Assembly: GCA_031261485.1 (NCBI GenBank)
Contig: JAISJO010000031.1
Span: 21,349-85,348, forward strand
Reading direction: 5' to 3'
Length of the DNA: 64,000 bases
DNA from: Propionibacteriaceae bacterium
Lineage (GTDB): Bacteria; Actinomycetota; Actinomycetes; Propionibacteriales; Propionibacteriaceae
The notes beneath the pieces were generated by a model that saw only the letters and a program-made list of their open reading frames with translations, was not told the DNA's origin and ran no database searches. Numbering within the stretch: the first letter of the stretch is position 1; each line of letters starts with the position of its first letter. The translations under genes were made by a program, and so were the position numbers. This document shows, in pieces, positions 1 through 9,088 of this stretch.

Positions 1-1063
1 CATCGAAGACCATCGCACCTGTCATAGAGTAAGACAGGATTTCGTGGACGACGGCGATGGCTTGGACTCGTGCCATGGCCTCCCGCAGAGCGTCGGCGGC
101 TTCGGGAGATGTCATACGTCGGGCTTGGAGGCGCAAGAGGGCCGAGACGGTCTGGAGATTGTTCTTCACGCGATGGTGTATCTCGCGGATGGTCGCATCT
201 TTGGTGACCAATTGGCGTTCGCGTCGGCGAAGCTCTGTGGTGTCGCGCAGGATCACGAGAGTGCCGATGCGCTCTCTATCCCTTGTCAGAGGCAGAATCC
301 TCATGAACACCGAACTGTGACCGGTGTCGACCTCAACCTCGTCGGAAGTTGGGGAACGGAAATGGGTGGACAAAGCAGTGTCCACGGGGTTGCCCGAGCG
401 AGACGTCAACTCCATGATCAAGGGCACCAGGGGTTCTCCCACAAGGTCGGTCGTGAGTCCCAGCTTCCGGTGGGCAGTGACAGCGTTGGGGGTGGCATAC
501 TCCACCACGCCCGCGGTGTCGAGGAGCACCATGCCCTCCCCCACAGCCGGCGACGCACTCGTCAGTCGTCCGTGGCCCTGGTCGGGAAACTCGCCGTGCC
601 ATGCCATCGACATGAGAATGTCAGCGATGCTCAGGTAATGGTCCTCCAAGTCCCCAGGCGCGCGCATCCCCATCTGGTTCGTGTGTCGTTCGATGATCCC
701 CCAACACTTGCCAGCCATCATGAGCGGCACCGCCCAGACATCGACAGGAATCCCCGCCTGTAATTTGGCGTCCGAGGTCTGGCATATCTGAGAGGAGAGG
801 TAAGCCTGAGTCACGAGGTGCTCGGGGTCATAGCAGATCGCTTCGCCGACCACATCATCTTCCAAAGCTGTCGGTCCCGTTGTGGGCCGTATCTGGGCGA
901 TGGCGTAAAACTCGTTGTCGTCAATTCCGGGCACCCACAAGATCAAGTCCGAGAAGCTCAGGTCGGCGAGGATGTGCCAGTCGTCGATGAGAGCCTCGAA
1001 ATATGCGGATTGTTGCTCGCCCAATTGGATGTGCGGCTTGATGTCGGCGGGGATTCTCAGCAC
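1..1063 (-). CDS. pdtaS: PdtaS-type sensor histidine kinase (C-terminus cut by window edge)
   Basis: Reading leftwards from GTG at 1063, the frame stays open to base 1, so the ATPase end of the protein lies outside the window. The N-terminal part (ILADLSFSDLILWVP) matches the GAF domain of actinobacterial PdtaS. A PAS-like middle region follows, then KDATIREIHHRVKNNLQT, the HisKA_2 phosphoacceptor motif, with the first His pair as candidate phosphorylation site. PdtaS is a cytosolic kinase that signals to the RNA-binding antiterminator PdtaR; PdtaR is not in view. The start was chosen because a stop (TGA) lies two codons upstream and GGGAG sits about 9 nt before the GTG. It is divergent from the bL37 gene. 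Confidence 0.9.
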   Translation of the reverse strand, partial: MLRIPADIKPHIQLGEQQSAYFEALIDDWHILADLSFSDLILWVPGIDDNEFYAIAQIRPTTGPTALEDDVVGEAICYDPEHLVTQAYLSSQICQTSDAKLQAGIPVDVWAVPLMMAGKCWGIIERHTNQMGMRAPGDLEDHYLSIADILMSMAWHGEFPDQGHGRLTSASPAVGEGMVLLDTAGVVEYATPNAVTAHRKLGLTTDLVGEPLVPLIMELTSRSGNPVDTALSTHFRSPTSDEVEVDTGHSSVFMRILPLTRDRERIGTLVILRDTTELRRRERQLVTKDATIREIHHRVKNNLQTVSALLRLQARRMTSPEAADALREAMARVQAIAVVHEILSYSMTGAMVFD

Positions 1064-1252
1064 CCGTCAAGTCTCCCGCACCTGGGCCATGCTTGCCAAA
1101 ACCCGAAGTCACGACCCCGGGAAGCATGCCGGGACCACCCCTCAATCTCGGCGGAAATGAGCGCGAACCGCACGTCCAGCGTGCGTGGAGCCGACGGGTG
1201 TGGCAGACTGTGATGTCGCAGTATTAACGATAAATCACGAAGGAGAACGAAC

Positions 1253-1327
1253 ATGGGCAAGGGCGGACGCAAGCGCAGGGCACGCAAAAACAACAAGGCC
1301 AACCACGGCAAGCGCCCCACCGCCTGA
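1253..1327 (+). CDS. 50S ribosomal protein bL37 (24 aa)
   Basis: ATG at 1253 opens a 24-codon reading frame starting MGKGGRKRRARKNNK and ending ANHGKRPTA. The very basic composition, length and ANHGKRP ending are those of the actinobacterial small ribosomal protein bL37. A strong Shine-Dalgarno (AAGGAGAA) lies 7-8 nt upstream. The gene faces rsrA, ending 15 nt before the rsrA stop, and is divergent from the pdtaS-like gene, as in other Actinomycetota where bL37 sits beside the sigR/rsrA locus. It is too short for most automatic callers. Confidence 0.9.
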   Translation: MGKGGRKRRARKNNKANHGKRPTA

Positions 1328-1342
1328 GAACTCTTCAGTTCT

Positions 1343-1600
1343 TTAGTTCTCTAGACTCGCTTCGGCGAGGTGGATTTCTGCTGTGACCTTGTCCAGCACC
1401 GATGTCGGGCATTTGCCTGGTTCATAGGCGTGTTTGAGCGCCATACGAAGACCTGTCCACGTCGTCACTTCATCCAGGCACGATTCGCAGGCGCCTAGGT
1501 GTTCCCTCACCTCGTTGGCGGTTTCTTCATCCAGTTCGTCGTCGAGGAAAGCGTTGACTCTCATCATCACGAAACTGCACATCTGAGACAGATCAGCCAT
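1343..1600 (-). CDS. rsrA: Zinc anti-sigma factor RsrA/RshA
   Basis: 85-residue protein of the ZAS (zinc-binding anti-sigma) family. It has Cys8, His34, Cys38 and Cys41 (HLGACESC), the same spacing (26, 4 and 3 residues) as the zinc ligands of Streptomyces RsrA. In that family, oxidation of the Cys thiols releases zinc and frees the partner sigma factor under disulfide stress. The start overlaps the end of sigR by 8 nt, indicating translational coupling. Cytosolic. The partner is inferred to be the adjacent sigma factor. Confidence 0.92.
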   Translation of the reverse strand: MADLSQMCSFVMMRVNAFLDDELDEETANEVREHLGACESCLDEVTTWTGLRMALKHAYEPGKCPTSVLDKVTAEIHLAEASLEN

Positions 1601-2180
1601 GGTGTTCCTCCCCCCGTCCCAGAGACGCGCTCAGAGATTCACGCAGTTGTGAGCGGCCTCTACTCAGCCGAGACATCACTGTGCCGATGGGCACGTCCAG
1701 AATCTCAGCGATTTCTTTGTATGAAAAGCCTTCAATGTCAGACAGATACACCGCGTAGCGGTATTCGTCTTTCAGCGACCTCATCGCGTCCACAATGCGG
1801 GAGTCGGTGATATGCGAAAGGGCTTCCATCTCTGCTGACAGAGGCGGGGAAGCAGAGTGAGAGTCCGCTCGCGCCAACTGCCAGTCCTCGACTTCAGGCG
1901 ACGGAGCAATCTGTGGAGAGCGCTGTGCCTTGCGATAGGTGTTGATGAAGGTATTGGTCAAGATGCGATACAACCACGCCTTGAGATTCGTCCCCTCCTT
2001 GAACTGATAGAAGGACGAAAGAGCCTTGGCGTAGGTCTCCTGGACGACATCTTCGGCATCGGCGGGGTTGCGGGTGTATCTCAAGGCGGTGGAGTAGAGC
2101 TGGTCGATATAGGGCAGAGCATCACGCTCGAAACGCCTCACATGCTCCCGAGTATTATGCTCCGTCACGACATTCTCCAT
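1593..2180 (-). CDS. sigR: ECF sigma factor SigR/SigH
   Basis: ECF sigma factor of the SigR (SigH in mycobacteria) group, controlling thiol-oxidative stress genes. Region 2 is clear ([51 protein letters not shown]), as is region 4 ([30 protein letters not shown]). The start is uncertain. ATG at 2180 is used here but lacks a clear Shine-Dalgarno. GTG at 2168 has GGAG 6 nt upstream. The frame stays open upstream, and an ATG at 2246 lies where a transcript from the SigR-type promoter at 2282-2255 would begin. It is co-transcribed with rsrA, which overlaps its stop. Confidence 0.92.
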   Translation of the reverse strand: MENVVTEHNTREHVRRFERDALPYIDQLYSTALRYTRNPADAEDVVQETYAKALSSFYQFKEGTNLKAWLYRILTNTFINTYRKAQRSPQIAPSPEVEDWQLARADSHSASPPLSAEMEALSHITDSRIVDAMRSLKDEYRYAVYLSDIEGFSYKEIAEILDVPIGTVMSRLSRGRSQLRESLSASLGRGEEHHG

Positions 2181-2254
2181 TGCACAAGAGAATATACCCT
2201 TGTGCCGCCTGCGAGCATCAGTGTGTTCAAGCATGAGAGTCGTCATAATTCTTT

Positions 2255-2282
2255 CAACGCCGCGATGTGCGGTTCTATTCCC
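2255..2282 (-). promoter_or_regulatory. SigR-type promoter in front of sigR
   Basis: On the minus strand GGGAAT (2282-2277) and GTTG (2258-2255) are separated by exactly 18 nt, matching the known SigR/SigH consensus GGGAAT-N18-GTT. It lies upstream of sigR, so it fits the known positive autoregulation of this sigma factor. Transcription would begin near 2250-2246, at or just before an in-frame ATG. Confidence 0.75.
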
Positions 2283-2341
2283 GATGTTGGCAAATTGGTC
2301 CAATCTGAGCCGAAGGCGGCTAAACATGGTAGAACTAAGCC

Positions 2342-2995
2342 ATGAGTTTGCTGAGGTTCGCCGCACGGTCCATGCTGGCCGGGTATTTCGTCGTCGATGG
2401 CGTCAAGGCCGTCACCCACCCCGCGTCTTTGGAGGTTGATGCCGAGCCATTCGCCACGACCGTGACCAACGCCGCCCAAAGATTCCTCCCCGAAACGCTG
2501 GCAGCAAAGATTCCTTCCGACACTCGCACACTGGTGCGCATCCATGGTGGGGTCGAAGTCGCCGGGGCGGTCATGATCGCCAGTGGAGTGGGTCGTCGCA
2601 TCGGGGCGGTACTCCTCGGACTCGCATACCTGCCGAAGGTCCTGTCCGCGCGACCTCGGATCAAGCCACTCAACGACCGAGTCTTCCTGCGCGAAGTGGC
2701 TCTGCTCGGCGGCGTGTTCGTCGTCGCCATGGATACCCAGGGCAAACCCAGCCTGGCCTGGCTGGCCTCTGATCGCAAGGCACAATTCGCCAAGACGTCC
2801 GCCAAAGTCATCGAAGACAAGAAGGCTGAACTGTCCCAAGCCTCGTCCAAGTTTGTCGCTGACTTGGGGGAACGCGCCCATGAAGGCGTCAAGGCCACGG
2901 GCAAGCAGGCCCGCAAGGCCGCTCGCGCGTTGTCCAAGAGTGCCCACAGGCAGGCGGATGCTCTGGCTGAGGCACTCTCGAACATTTCCCAGTGA
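2342..2995 (+). CDS. DoxX-family membrane protein
   Basis: 217 residues. The N-terminal ~125 residues resemble the DoxX/SURF4-type membrane domain, with [18 protein letters not shown] followed by hydrophobic helices ([46 protein letters not shown]). The last ~80 residues are an Ala/Lys-rich, probably coiled-coil cytosolic tail. The gene lies divergent from sigR and its stop overlaps the GTG start of aroA by 4 nt. DoxX proteins are implicated in oxidative-stress tolerance in mycobacteria, which suits the position next to sigR, but the actual role here is inferred. Confidence 0.75.
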   Translation: MSLLRFAARSMLAGYFVVDGVKAVTHPASLEVDAEPFATTVTNAAQRFLPETLAAKIPSDTRTLVRIHGGVEVAGAVMIASGVGRRIGAVLLGLAYLPKVLSARPRIKPLNDRVFLREVALLGGVFVVAMDTQGKPSLAWLASDRKAQFAKTSAKVIEDKKAELSQASSKFVADLGERAHEGVKATGKQARKAARALSKSAHRQADALAEALSNISQ

Positions 2996-4260
2996 CCTGG
3001 TCAGCCCCCTTCGCGCACACTCCCGTCAAGGGGACTGTTCTGGTGCCCGGTTCCAAGTCGGCGACCGCTCGGGCCTTGGTCTTGTCCGCTCTGGCTGGCG
3101 AATCTGGCGTCATTCGTGGAGGATTGGCCGCGCGCGACACATCGCTGATGATTGCGGCGTTGGGGGCTTTGGGGGCTTCCATCGATGATTCCGACCCTGC
3201 GATGTGGGTGGTCGCTCCCCTGGGCTCGGTCGCCACTGGCTCGGATCCTTCCCCCAATCCGACTCGAATCGACTGTGGTCTGGCTGGCACCGTCATGAGG
3301 TTCGTCCCTCCTGTGGCCGCCTTGGGTACCCAGTCGGTGTCGTTCTTCGGCGACGAGGCGGCCAGTGCTCGGCCACAACGCCCCTTGTTGGAGGGATTGC
3401 GACAACTCGGGGTGCGCGTCGAGTCAGATTCTCTGCCGTTCCTTGTCACAGGGCCTCTTTCTGGGCATGAGGCGGTCATCGACTCCTCAGGCTCCAGCCA
3501 ATTCGTGTCGGGGCTCATCTTGAGCGCGCCTCGATTCCCCCAAGGTTTGCGCCTCACTCATCAGGGACCCCCCATCCCGTCGCTGCCCCATATCGAGATG
3601 ACCGTGGCCGCTCTCGCTGACCGAGGAGTGCGCGTGCGGCACGAAGGATGCACGTGGGAAGTCGCGCCCTCCCCCATCGCCGCCTTGGATGAGACCATCG
3701 AACCGGACCTCACCACAGCCGCCGTCTTCTTTGCTGCCGCGCTTGTCACGGGAGGGTCCCTCACCGTTTCCGGCTGGCCCGCCTACTCGACTCAGCCGGG
3801 GGCGCGGGTCCCTGAGATTCTGTCTCTCATCGGGGGGTCCTTCATGTGGAGCGAGGCTGGTTTGACTGTTGTGGGTGACGGTGTGCTTCACGGGATCGAT
3901 GTGGACCTACATGATGTGTCCGAGTTGACTCCGGTCGTCGCTGCTCTGGCAACCCTTGCCGACTCCCCCAGCCGCATTCGCTCAGTCGCCCACATCCGAG
4001 GACATGAGACCGACCGCTTGGCCGCCCTAGCAAGCGAGATCACCGCGCTGGGCGGGGACTGCCGAGAGCATGACGATGGGCTCGCTGTGTATCCGCGTCC
4101 GCTTCACGCCGGGGTTTTCCATACCTACGCCGACCATCGCCTGGCCCATGCCGGGGCATTGTTGGGGCTTGTCACCGAGGGGATTTCTCTCGATGACGTG
4201 GCATGCACGGCGAAAACGATGCCGACATTCCCAGATGTCTGGGAAGGATTGATTGAATGA
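2992..4260 (+). CDS. aroA: 3-phosphoshikimate 1-carboxyvinyltransferase (EPSP synthase)
   Basis: 422 residues, full length for the family. AroA joins shikimate-3-phosphate to phosphoenolpyruvate in the chorismate pathway. Visible signatures are the N-terminal PGSKSATARALVLSALAG (substrate-binding Lys/Ser), GLAGTVMRFVPP, SARPQRPLLEG, and the C-terminal DHRLAHAGALLGL. The GTG start overlaps the previous stop (GTGA) and the stop overlaps the rsgA start (ATGA), giving a tightly coupled operon. This aroA-rsgA order near sigR is conserved in Actinomycetota. Confidence 0.95.
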   Translation: MTWSAPFAHTPVKGTVLVPGSKSATARALVLSALAGESGVIRGGLAARDTSLMIAALGALGASIDDSDPAMWVVAPLGSVATGSDPSPNPTRIDCGLAGTVMRFVPPVAALGTQSVSFFGDEAASARPQRPLLEGLRQLGVRVESDSLPFLVTGPLSGHEAVIDSSGSSQFVSGLILSAPRFPQGLRLTHQGPPIPSLPHIEMTVAALADRGVRVRHEGCTWEVAPSPIAALDETIEPDLTTAAVFFAAALVTGGSLTVSGWPAYSTQPGARVPEILSLIGGSFMWSEAGLTVVGDGVLHGIDVDLHDVSELTPVVAALATLADSPSRIRSVAHIRGHETDRLAALASEITALGGDCREHDDGLAVYPRPLHAGVFHTYADHRLAHAGALLGLVTEGISLDDVACTAKTMPTFPDVWEGLIE

Positions 4261-5234
4261 ACCTTTTTGATGATGACCAGGAGGGTTTCGGCCGTCCGCC
4301 CAAGAGGACCCGTCCGCGCACGAAGGACCGCCCGGACTATTCGTCCCTGCCTCTGGGAAGGGTTGTGGGTATCGACCGGGGAAGGTACCGCTGTGTCGTG
4401 GACTCCGTGCCGGTCACAGCGGCCAAGGCAAGGGCCCTGGGTCGTAAGTCGGTCATTGTCGGCGATGTCGTGCGCCTGGACTCAGATGTGTCCGGTGATG
4501 AGGGGACTTTGGCGCGCATAGCCGAGGTGGAAGAACGGCACACGGTTCTGCTCCGCAGCGCTGATGATGTCGATTCCATCGAACGTCCCATCGTCGCCAA
4601 TGCCAACCAAGTGGTCATTGTGACTGCGTTGGCCGATCCGCCTCCGCGCGTTGGCATGATCGACCGCATCCTCGTGGCAGCCTACGATGCCGGACTGACC
4701 CCTGTGCTCGCCCTGACGAAGACTGACCTCGGCTCGCCTGCTGAGATTCTCTCCGACTACGGCCCCCTCGACGTGGAGATGTACGAATTGCAGCCCGATT
4801 GCGACTTGGGACCCTTCCGCGAGGCTTTGCGCGACAAGGTCTCAGTCTTTGTCGGTCATTCGGGCGTGGGGAAGTCCACGCTTGTCAACGCCCTCATTCC
4901 GAGCGCTGAGCGAGTCACGGGAGAGGTCAACGACGTCACCGGCAGGGGCCGTCACACCTCGACTTCCGCTGTCGCCTTGGAACTGCCAGGAGGTGGGTGG
5001 GTCGTCGACACTCCTGGAGTGCGCTCCTTCGGTTTGAGTCATATCGAACCCGAACATATCCTCGCGGCCTTCTCTGATTTGGCGGCGATTGCCGAGGATT
5101 GTCCCAGAGGGTGTACACACATGGCCGACGAATCTGCGTGCGCCCTCGACGCTGCTGTGGAATCTGGTGTGCTTCCCCGCGCGCGTCTTGACTCTTTCCG
5201 CCGTCTCAACCCGTTAGCCTTATCCCATGGCTGA
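4257..5234 (+). CDS. rsgA: Ribosome small-subunit-dependent GTPase RsgA
   Basis: 325 residues. RsgA is a circularly permuted GTPase that checks late 30S subunit maturation. It has an OB-fold-like N-terminal part, then G motifs in permuted order: LTKTD (G4), GHSGVGKST (G1, P-loop), GRGRHTST (G2) and DTPG (G3). The C-terminal zinc knuckle is CPRGCTHMADESAC. The N-terminal basic segment (PPKRTRPRTKDRP) is typical of actinobacterial members. It overlaps aroA by 4 nt and hisN by 8 nt. Confidence 0.95.
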   Translation: MNLFDDDQEGFGRPPKRTRPRTKDRPDYSSLPLGRVVGIDRGRYRCVVDSVPVTAAKARALGRKSVIVGDVVRLDSDVSGDEGTLARIAEVEERHTVLLRSADDVDSIERPIVANANQVVIVTALADPPPRVGMIDRILVAAYDAGLTPVLALTKTDLGSPAEILSDYGPLDVEMYELQPDCDLGPFREALRDKVSVFVGHSGVGKSTLVNALIPSAERVTGEVNDVTGRGRHTSTSAVALELPGGGWVVDTPGVRSFGLSHIEPEHILAAFSDLAAIAEDCPRGCTHMADESACALDAAVESGVLPRARLDSFRRLNPLALSHG

Positions 5235-6048
5235 CAACCTCATTGACGATTTGCGCCTGGCTCATCTCCTGGCTGACAACGCCGACTCCATCACGATGGA
5301 TCGCTTCCGGGCCCAAGATCTCAGCATTTCCTGGAAGGCAGACCGCACGGTGGTGTCCGACGCGGACAAAGCCGTCGAAGAGTCGATTCGCCGATCCTTG
5401 GCCACCGCGCGCGGTCGTGACGCCATCCATGGCGAGGAATTGGAAGACTTCGGATGGGGTCCCAGACGGTGGGTCATCGACCCGATCGACGGAACCGCGA
5501 ATTTCGTGCGGGGGGTTCCCGTGTGGGCGACACTCATCGCACTCATGGTCGAGGATCGCCCTGTGGTTTCTGTCGTGTCGGCTCCCGCCCTGTCGCGGCG
5601 CTGGTGGGCCCATTCGGGCGGAGGGGCGTACACGGGCAAGTCACTTCTGACAGGTCGGCCCATCCACGTGTCCAGTGTGAACCGCATCGAAGACTCCTTC
5701 CTGTCCTATTCCTCGTTGGGAGGGTGGGTGAAGTCCGGGCGTGGCCGTCAGTTCGGAACCCTGCTGCGCCTGTCGAAACGCACACGCGGATTCGGTGATT
5801 TCTGGAGCTACATGATGGTCGCCGAAGGCGGAGTGGACGTCGCCGCTGAACCGGAGTTGGCGCTGTACGACATGGCCGCGCTCGTGCCCATCGTGACTGA
5901 AGCAGGCGGCAGGTTCACCTCTCTTGACGGGGAGCCAGGTCCGTTCGGTCCAGGTGCCGTGTGTACCAACGGGAAACTCCACCAGGCGGTCCTCGACATC
6001 CTGACTCCCGACGATGGCGAGGATTCGCTCGTCATCCCCCGCGACTGA
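5227..6048 (+). CDS. hisN: Histidinol-phosphatase (inositol monophosphatase family)
   Basis: 273 residues of the Mg-dependent, lithium-sensitive phosphatase family. Metal-binding motifs are GEELEDFG, the signature WVIDPIDGTANFVRG and YDMAALVPIVTEAGG (equivalent of WD-AA). In Actinomycetota this gene, placed directly after rsgA, encodes the IMPase-type histidinol-phosphatase that dephosphorylates L-histidinol phosphate in histidine synthesis. The assignment over a generic inositol phosphatase rests on this synteny. It overlaps the rsgA stop. Confidence 0.85.
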   Translation: MADNLIDDLRLAHLLADNADSITMDRFRAQDLSISWKADRTVVSDADKAVEESIRRSLATARGRDAIHGEELEDFGWGPRRWVIDPIDGTANFVRGVPVWATLIALMVEDRPVVSVVSAPALSRRWWAHSGGGAYTGKSLLTGRPIHVSSVNRIEDSFLSYSSLGGWVKSGRGRQFGTLLRLSKRTRGFGDFWSYMMVAEGGVDVAAEPELALYDMAALVPIVTEAGGRFTSLDGEPGPFGPGAVCTNGKLHQAVLDILTPDDGEDSLVIPRD

Positions 6049-6126
6049 ACTGAGACCCTGACGCAATCGTCGGGTCGCAGCAGGATGTCCAAGAGTCCGC
6101 CAATCCCCTCTGGGGCAACGGTTGTA

Positions 6127-7329
6127 TCAGGCGTCCCACCGTATCGAGGAGACTCGCACAGTTTCAGGCAGGGCGCGCAACTCTTCGCCCAACCCCGGAT
6201 GCTCCACTGAATTGATGTCGGTGATCACATAGCCAAGAGAGCCAAGCGTTGCCAATTGCTGAGCCTCGACGTTGACCTCGTGATCAGAGAAAATGGTGTT
6301 GAGTTTCGCCAAGACACCAGGAACGTTGCGATGGATATGTAGAATGCGCAATACTCCCGCCGGTTCCGCCTGGACCTGGGGAAGGTTGATCGAGAGAACG
6401 GTCGTTCCTCTCTCGACATAGTCGGCGAGTTTCCCTGCCACGAATCGGCCGATGTCCTCTTGGGCTTCCATGGTGGACCCGCCGACGTGCGGGGTGAGGA
6501 TGACGTTGGGCAGACCTTGGATGACATCGTGGAATGGGTCTCCCGAGGCGGCCGGTTCCGTCGGGAACACATCGACAGCGGCACCTGCTATAGCCCCAGA
6601 GACAAGGCCATCGCGCAATGCCTCATGGTCCACGACGAATCCCCGGCACAGGTTGATGAACAAGGCCCTGGGCTTCATGGCGGCGAACTGCTTGGGACCG
6701 AAGAAATGGCGGTTCTTCTCTCGACCGTCCACGTGGAGGGTCACGACATCCGCCAGCCGCAAGAGTTCATGCAGGGTGTCGCACTTACGTGCGTTGCCCA
6801 ATGCCAATTTGTCCACGATGTCGTAGAACACCACGCGCATCCCGAGAGCCTCCGCGAGGACGGACAGTTGCGAGCCGATATTGCCGTAGCCCACGATGCC
6901 CAGGGTGCGACCACGTATCTCGTGGGACCCCTTCGCTGACTTGTCCCACACTCCCGACTGCATCTTGGCGTTCTGGTCGGTCACATGGCGGGCCAGGGCG
7001 ATGATTTCGCAGATGGCCAATTCCACCACAGAGCGTGTGTTGGAGAAGGGCGCGTTGAACACGGCCACACCGGCCTCGGAGGCGGCGTTGACCTGTATCT
7101 GGTTGGTGCCGATGCAGAACGCGCCCACCGCCTTGAGATCAGGGCAGGTCTCGATGACCTTGGACGTGATGTGTGTCTGGGAACGGATGCCCACGAGGTC
7201 AAAACCAGGCAAGACCTCCAGGAGTTCAGCCTCGCTCAGTGCCTCGTGACGGGTCTCGACACTGTACCCCCGGTCGGTGAGTAGATTCTTCGCAGATTCG
7301 TGGATGTTCTCCAGGAGCAAGGCTTTCAT
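6127..7329 (-). CDS. serA: D-3-phosphoglycerate dehydrogenase
   Basis: 400 residues. SerA oxidises 3-phosphoglycerate with NAD as the first step of serine synthesis. It has GIRSQTHIT (substrate site), the Rossmann motif GIVGYGNIGSQL, LHVDG, FINLCRGFVVD and the catalytic HVGGST. A C-terminal ACT domain (about residues 328-400, ending in ITDINSVEHPG) would confer serine feedback inhibition. The short architecture without an intervening domain resembles the E. coli enzyme rather than the ~530-residue SerA usual in mycobacteria. It is separated by 77 nt from the downstream ABC transporter genes. Confidence 0.93.
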   Translation of the reverse strand: MKALLLENIHESAKNLLTDRGYSVETRHEALSEAELLEVLPGFDLVGIRSQTHITSKVIETCPDLKAVGAFCIGTNQIQVNAASEAGVAVFNAPFSNTRSVVELAICEIIALARHVTDQNAKMQSGVWDKSAKGSHEIRGRTLGIVGYGNIGSQLSVLAEALGMRVVFYDIVDKLALGNARKCDTLHELLRLADVVTLHVDGREKNRHFFGPKQFAAMKPRALFINLCRGFVVDHEALRDGLVSGAIAGAAVDVFPTEPAASGDPFHDVIQGLPNVILTPHVGGSTMEAQEDIGRFVAGKLADYVERGTTVLSINLPQVQAEPAGVLRILHIHRNVPGVLAKLNTIFSDHEVNVEAQQLATLGSLGYVITDINSVEHPGLGEELRALPETVRVSSIRWDA

Positions 7330-7406
7330 GAGGGTCTATTCTGCCATTTCCTTTTCACCAAGCCACTTCAGGCCAGGTGATGGTCGGCCATTCGACGCCA
7401 GGACAC

Positions 7407-8180
7407 TCAGGCGTGGCCCAGCCTGGTGGAGGCCAGGAGTGTACGGGTGTACTCCTCACGGGGGTTGTTGAGCACCTCGGCGGTTGGTCCCGCTTCGACG
7501 AGCGTGCCCTGGTACAGGACCCCCACGTGATCGCAGGTGTGACGCACGACGGCGAGGTCATGGGTGACCATGATGAGGGTCAGGCCCATGGAATCGACAA
7601 GGTCGTCGATGAGATTGAGAACGTGGGCCCTCACGGAGACATCCAAGGCCGAAACTGGTTCGTCAGCCAGCAGGATGGAGGGATTCGGGGCCAGTGCCCG
7701 GGCCAAGGCGATACGTTGACGCTGCCCACCGGAGAACTCGTGGGCGAACAATCGCTGCGAGTCGGCGGGTAGTCCCACGGCGTCCAGCACCTCGGCGACA
7801 CGTGCATCTGCGTCAGCGGGCACCTTACCCTTGACGAGCGGAGATCGCAGAGGTTCGGAGATGATGTCGCCGACCCTCATGCGCGGGTCGAGGGAGGAAC
7901 GGGGGTCCTGGAACACCATCTGCACCGACGAGCGGAGGTCACCCAGTGTGGCTCGGTCGCGGATGTCGAGGCACTTGCCCATGAACAGCACCTTCCCCTC
8001 AGACGGAGAATCCAGACCGGCCAGAATCTTCAGCAGAGTCGTCTTCCCTGACCCTGACTCTCCCACAATCCCCCACCGCTCATGTTCTTTCACACTCAGA
8101 GTCACATCATTGAGGGCCTGGGTGGAGCGACGACGGCTGCCGAATCGGCGCGAGACGTGGTCAATGGTGTACACACTCAT
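7407..8180 (-). CDS. ABC importer ATPase, DppF/OppF type
   Basis: 257 residues. It has Walker A GESGSGKTTLL, Q-loop MVFQDPRSSLDPRMRV, signature SGGQRQRIALARAL, Walker B ILLADEPVSALD and the His switch MVTHD. The motif DPRSSLDPRM and the order after a DppD-like gene identify the second ATPase of a family-5 (peptide/nickel/opine) importer. Start ATG 8180 was preferred over upstream codons because GGAGGAG lies about 7 nt before it. It overlaps the preceding ATPase gene by 4 nt and is the last gene of the transporter operon. Confidence 0.88.
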   Translation of the reverse strand: MSVYTIDHVSRRFGSRRRSTQALNDVTLSVKEHERWGIVGESGSGKTTLLKILAGLDSPSEGKVLFMGKCLDIRDRATLGDLRSSVQMVFQDPRSSLDPRMRVGDIISEPLRSPLVKGKVPADADARVAEVLDAVGLPADSQRLFAHEFSGGQRQRIALARALAPNPSILLADEPVSALDVSVRAHVLNLIDDLVDSMGLTLIMVTHDLAVVRHTCDHVGVLYQGTLVEAGPTAEVLNNPREEYTRTLLASTRLGHA

Positions 8181-9088
8181 CGTGATCTCCTCCACTGCCT
8201 CGGGCCGTACTGGGAGACCCAACGCCGAGGAAGTTCAGTGTGGCGCCCAGCATTGTCTCTGTCGTCTGGAGTATAGAAGTCTTCGATGACGGGCAACCTC
8301 TCGCCCGGTTCCACCTGATCAATGCGCGCGGTGGCTAAGAGGCCACGGGTGTACGGGTGGCGAGGAGAGTTCAGAACATCCTCGGTGGTGCCTCTTTCCA
8401 CGATGCGTCCCGCGTGGATGACAGCGACTTCGTTGCACATCCGCGCCACCAGGTTGAGGTCGTGGGAGATGAACAGGCACGCCGCCCCAGACGCCGCCAG
8501 TTCCGAATCCAGGACATCCAGCACTTGGGTTTGGACTGTGGCGTCAAGGGCAGTCGTGGGCTCGTCACAAATAACCAAGGCAGGCCGGTTCATCAGTGCC
8601 ATGGCAATGATGACCCTTTGTCTTTGCCCGCCGGACAATTCGTGAGGATAGGCGTTCGTGACCTTTCCGGCATCACTGAGCCCGACTCGGTCGAAGACCT
8701 GTTCGACACGGTCGCGGGTCGCCATGGGATTGCTGTCGCGGTGTAGAGAGATCAACTCAGCGGCTTGCAATCCAACCTTCATCGTGGGGTCCAGTGCCGT
8801 CATGGGCTCCTGGAACACCATGGATAGCTTGCGGCCTCGTATCTTGGAGAACTCCCTATCCCCCAGCGAGGCCAAGTTCGTCCCCCGGAAGAGGATCTCA
8901 CCGCTGATATGGGCATTGTCGGGGAGCAGGCCCATGATGGCCGAGGCCAAGACCGTCTTGCCCGAACCTGAGGCGCCGACCAGGCCGAGGCGCTGCCCAT
9001 CGTCGACAGCCAGAGACACCTTGTCGAGGACAAGGTTGCGGTGGTGACCGAAGTCGACCGACAGGTCCTTTACATCGAGGACGCTCAT
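8177..9088 (-). CDS. ABC importer ATPase, DppD/OppD type
   Basis: 303 residues. It has Walker A GASGSGKTVLA, Q-loop MVFQEPMTALDPTMKVG, signature ELSGGQRQRVIIAMAL, Walker B LVICDEPTTALD and switch FISHD. The Q-loop with MTALDP is characteristic of DppD/OppD ATPases. It couples to the two permeases encoded just upstream (4-nt overlap) and to the DppF-like ATPase downstream (4-nt overlap). Two different ATPases are the rule for this importer family. Substrate unknown. Confidence 0.88.
   Translation of the reverse strand: MSVLDVKDLSVDFGHHRNLVLDKVSLAVDDGQRLGLVGASGSGKTVLASAIMGLLPDNAHISGEILFRGTNLASLGDREFSKIRGRKLSMVFQEPMTALDPTMKVGLQAAELISLHRDSNPMATRDRVEQVFDRVGLSDAGKVTNAYPHELSGGQRQRVIIAMALMNRPALVICDEPTTALDATVQTQVLDVLDSELAASGAACLFISHDLNLVARMCNEVAVIHAGRIVERGTTEDVLNSPRHPYTRGLLATARIDQVEPGERLPVIEDFYTPDDRDNAGRHTELPRRWVSQYGPRQWRRSR

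Noticed and set aside
44..763. 239-codon plus-strand frame at the left edge
   Set aside because: The opposite strand encodes the PdtaS-like kinase with the intact HHRVKNNLQ motif.
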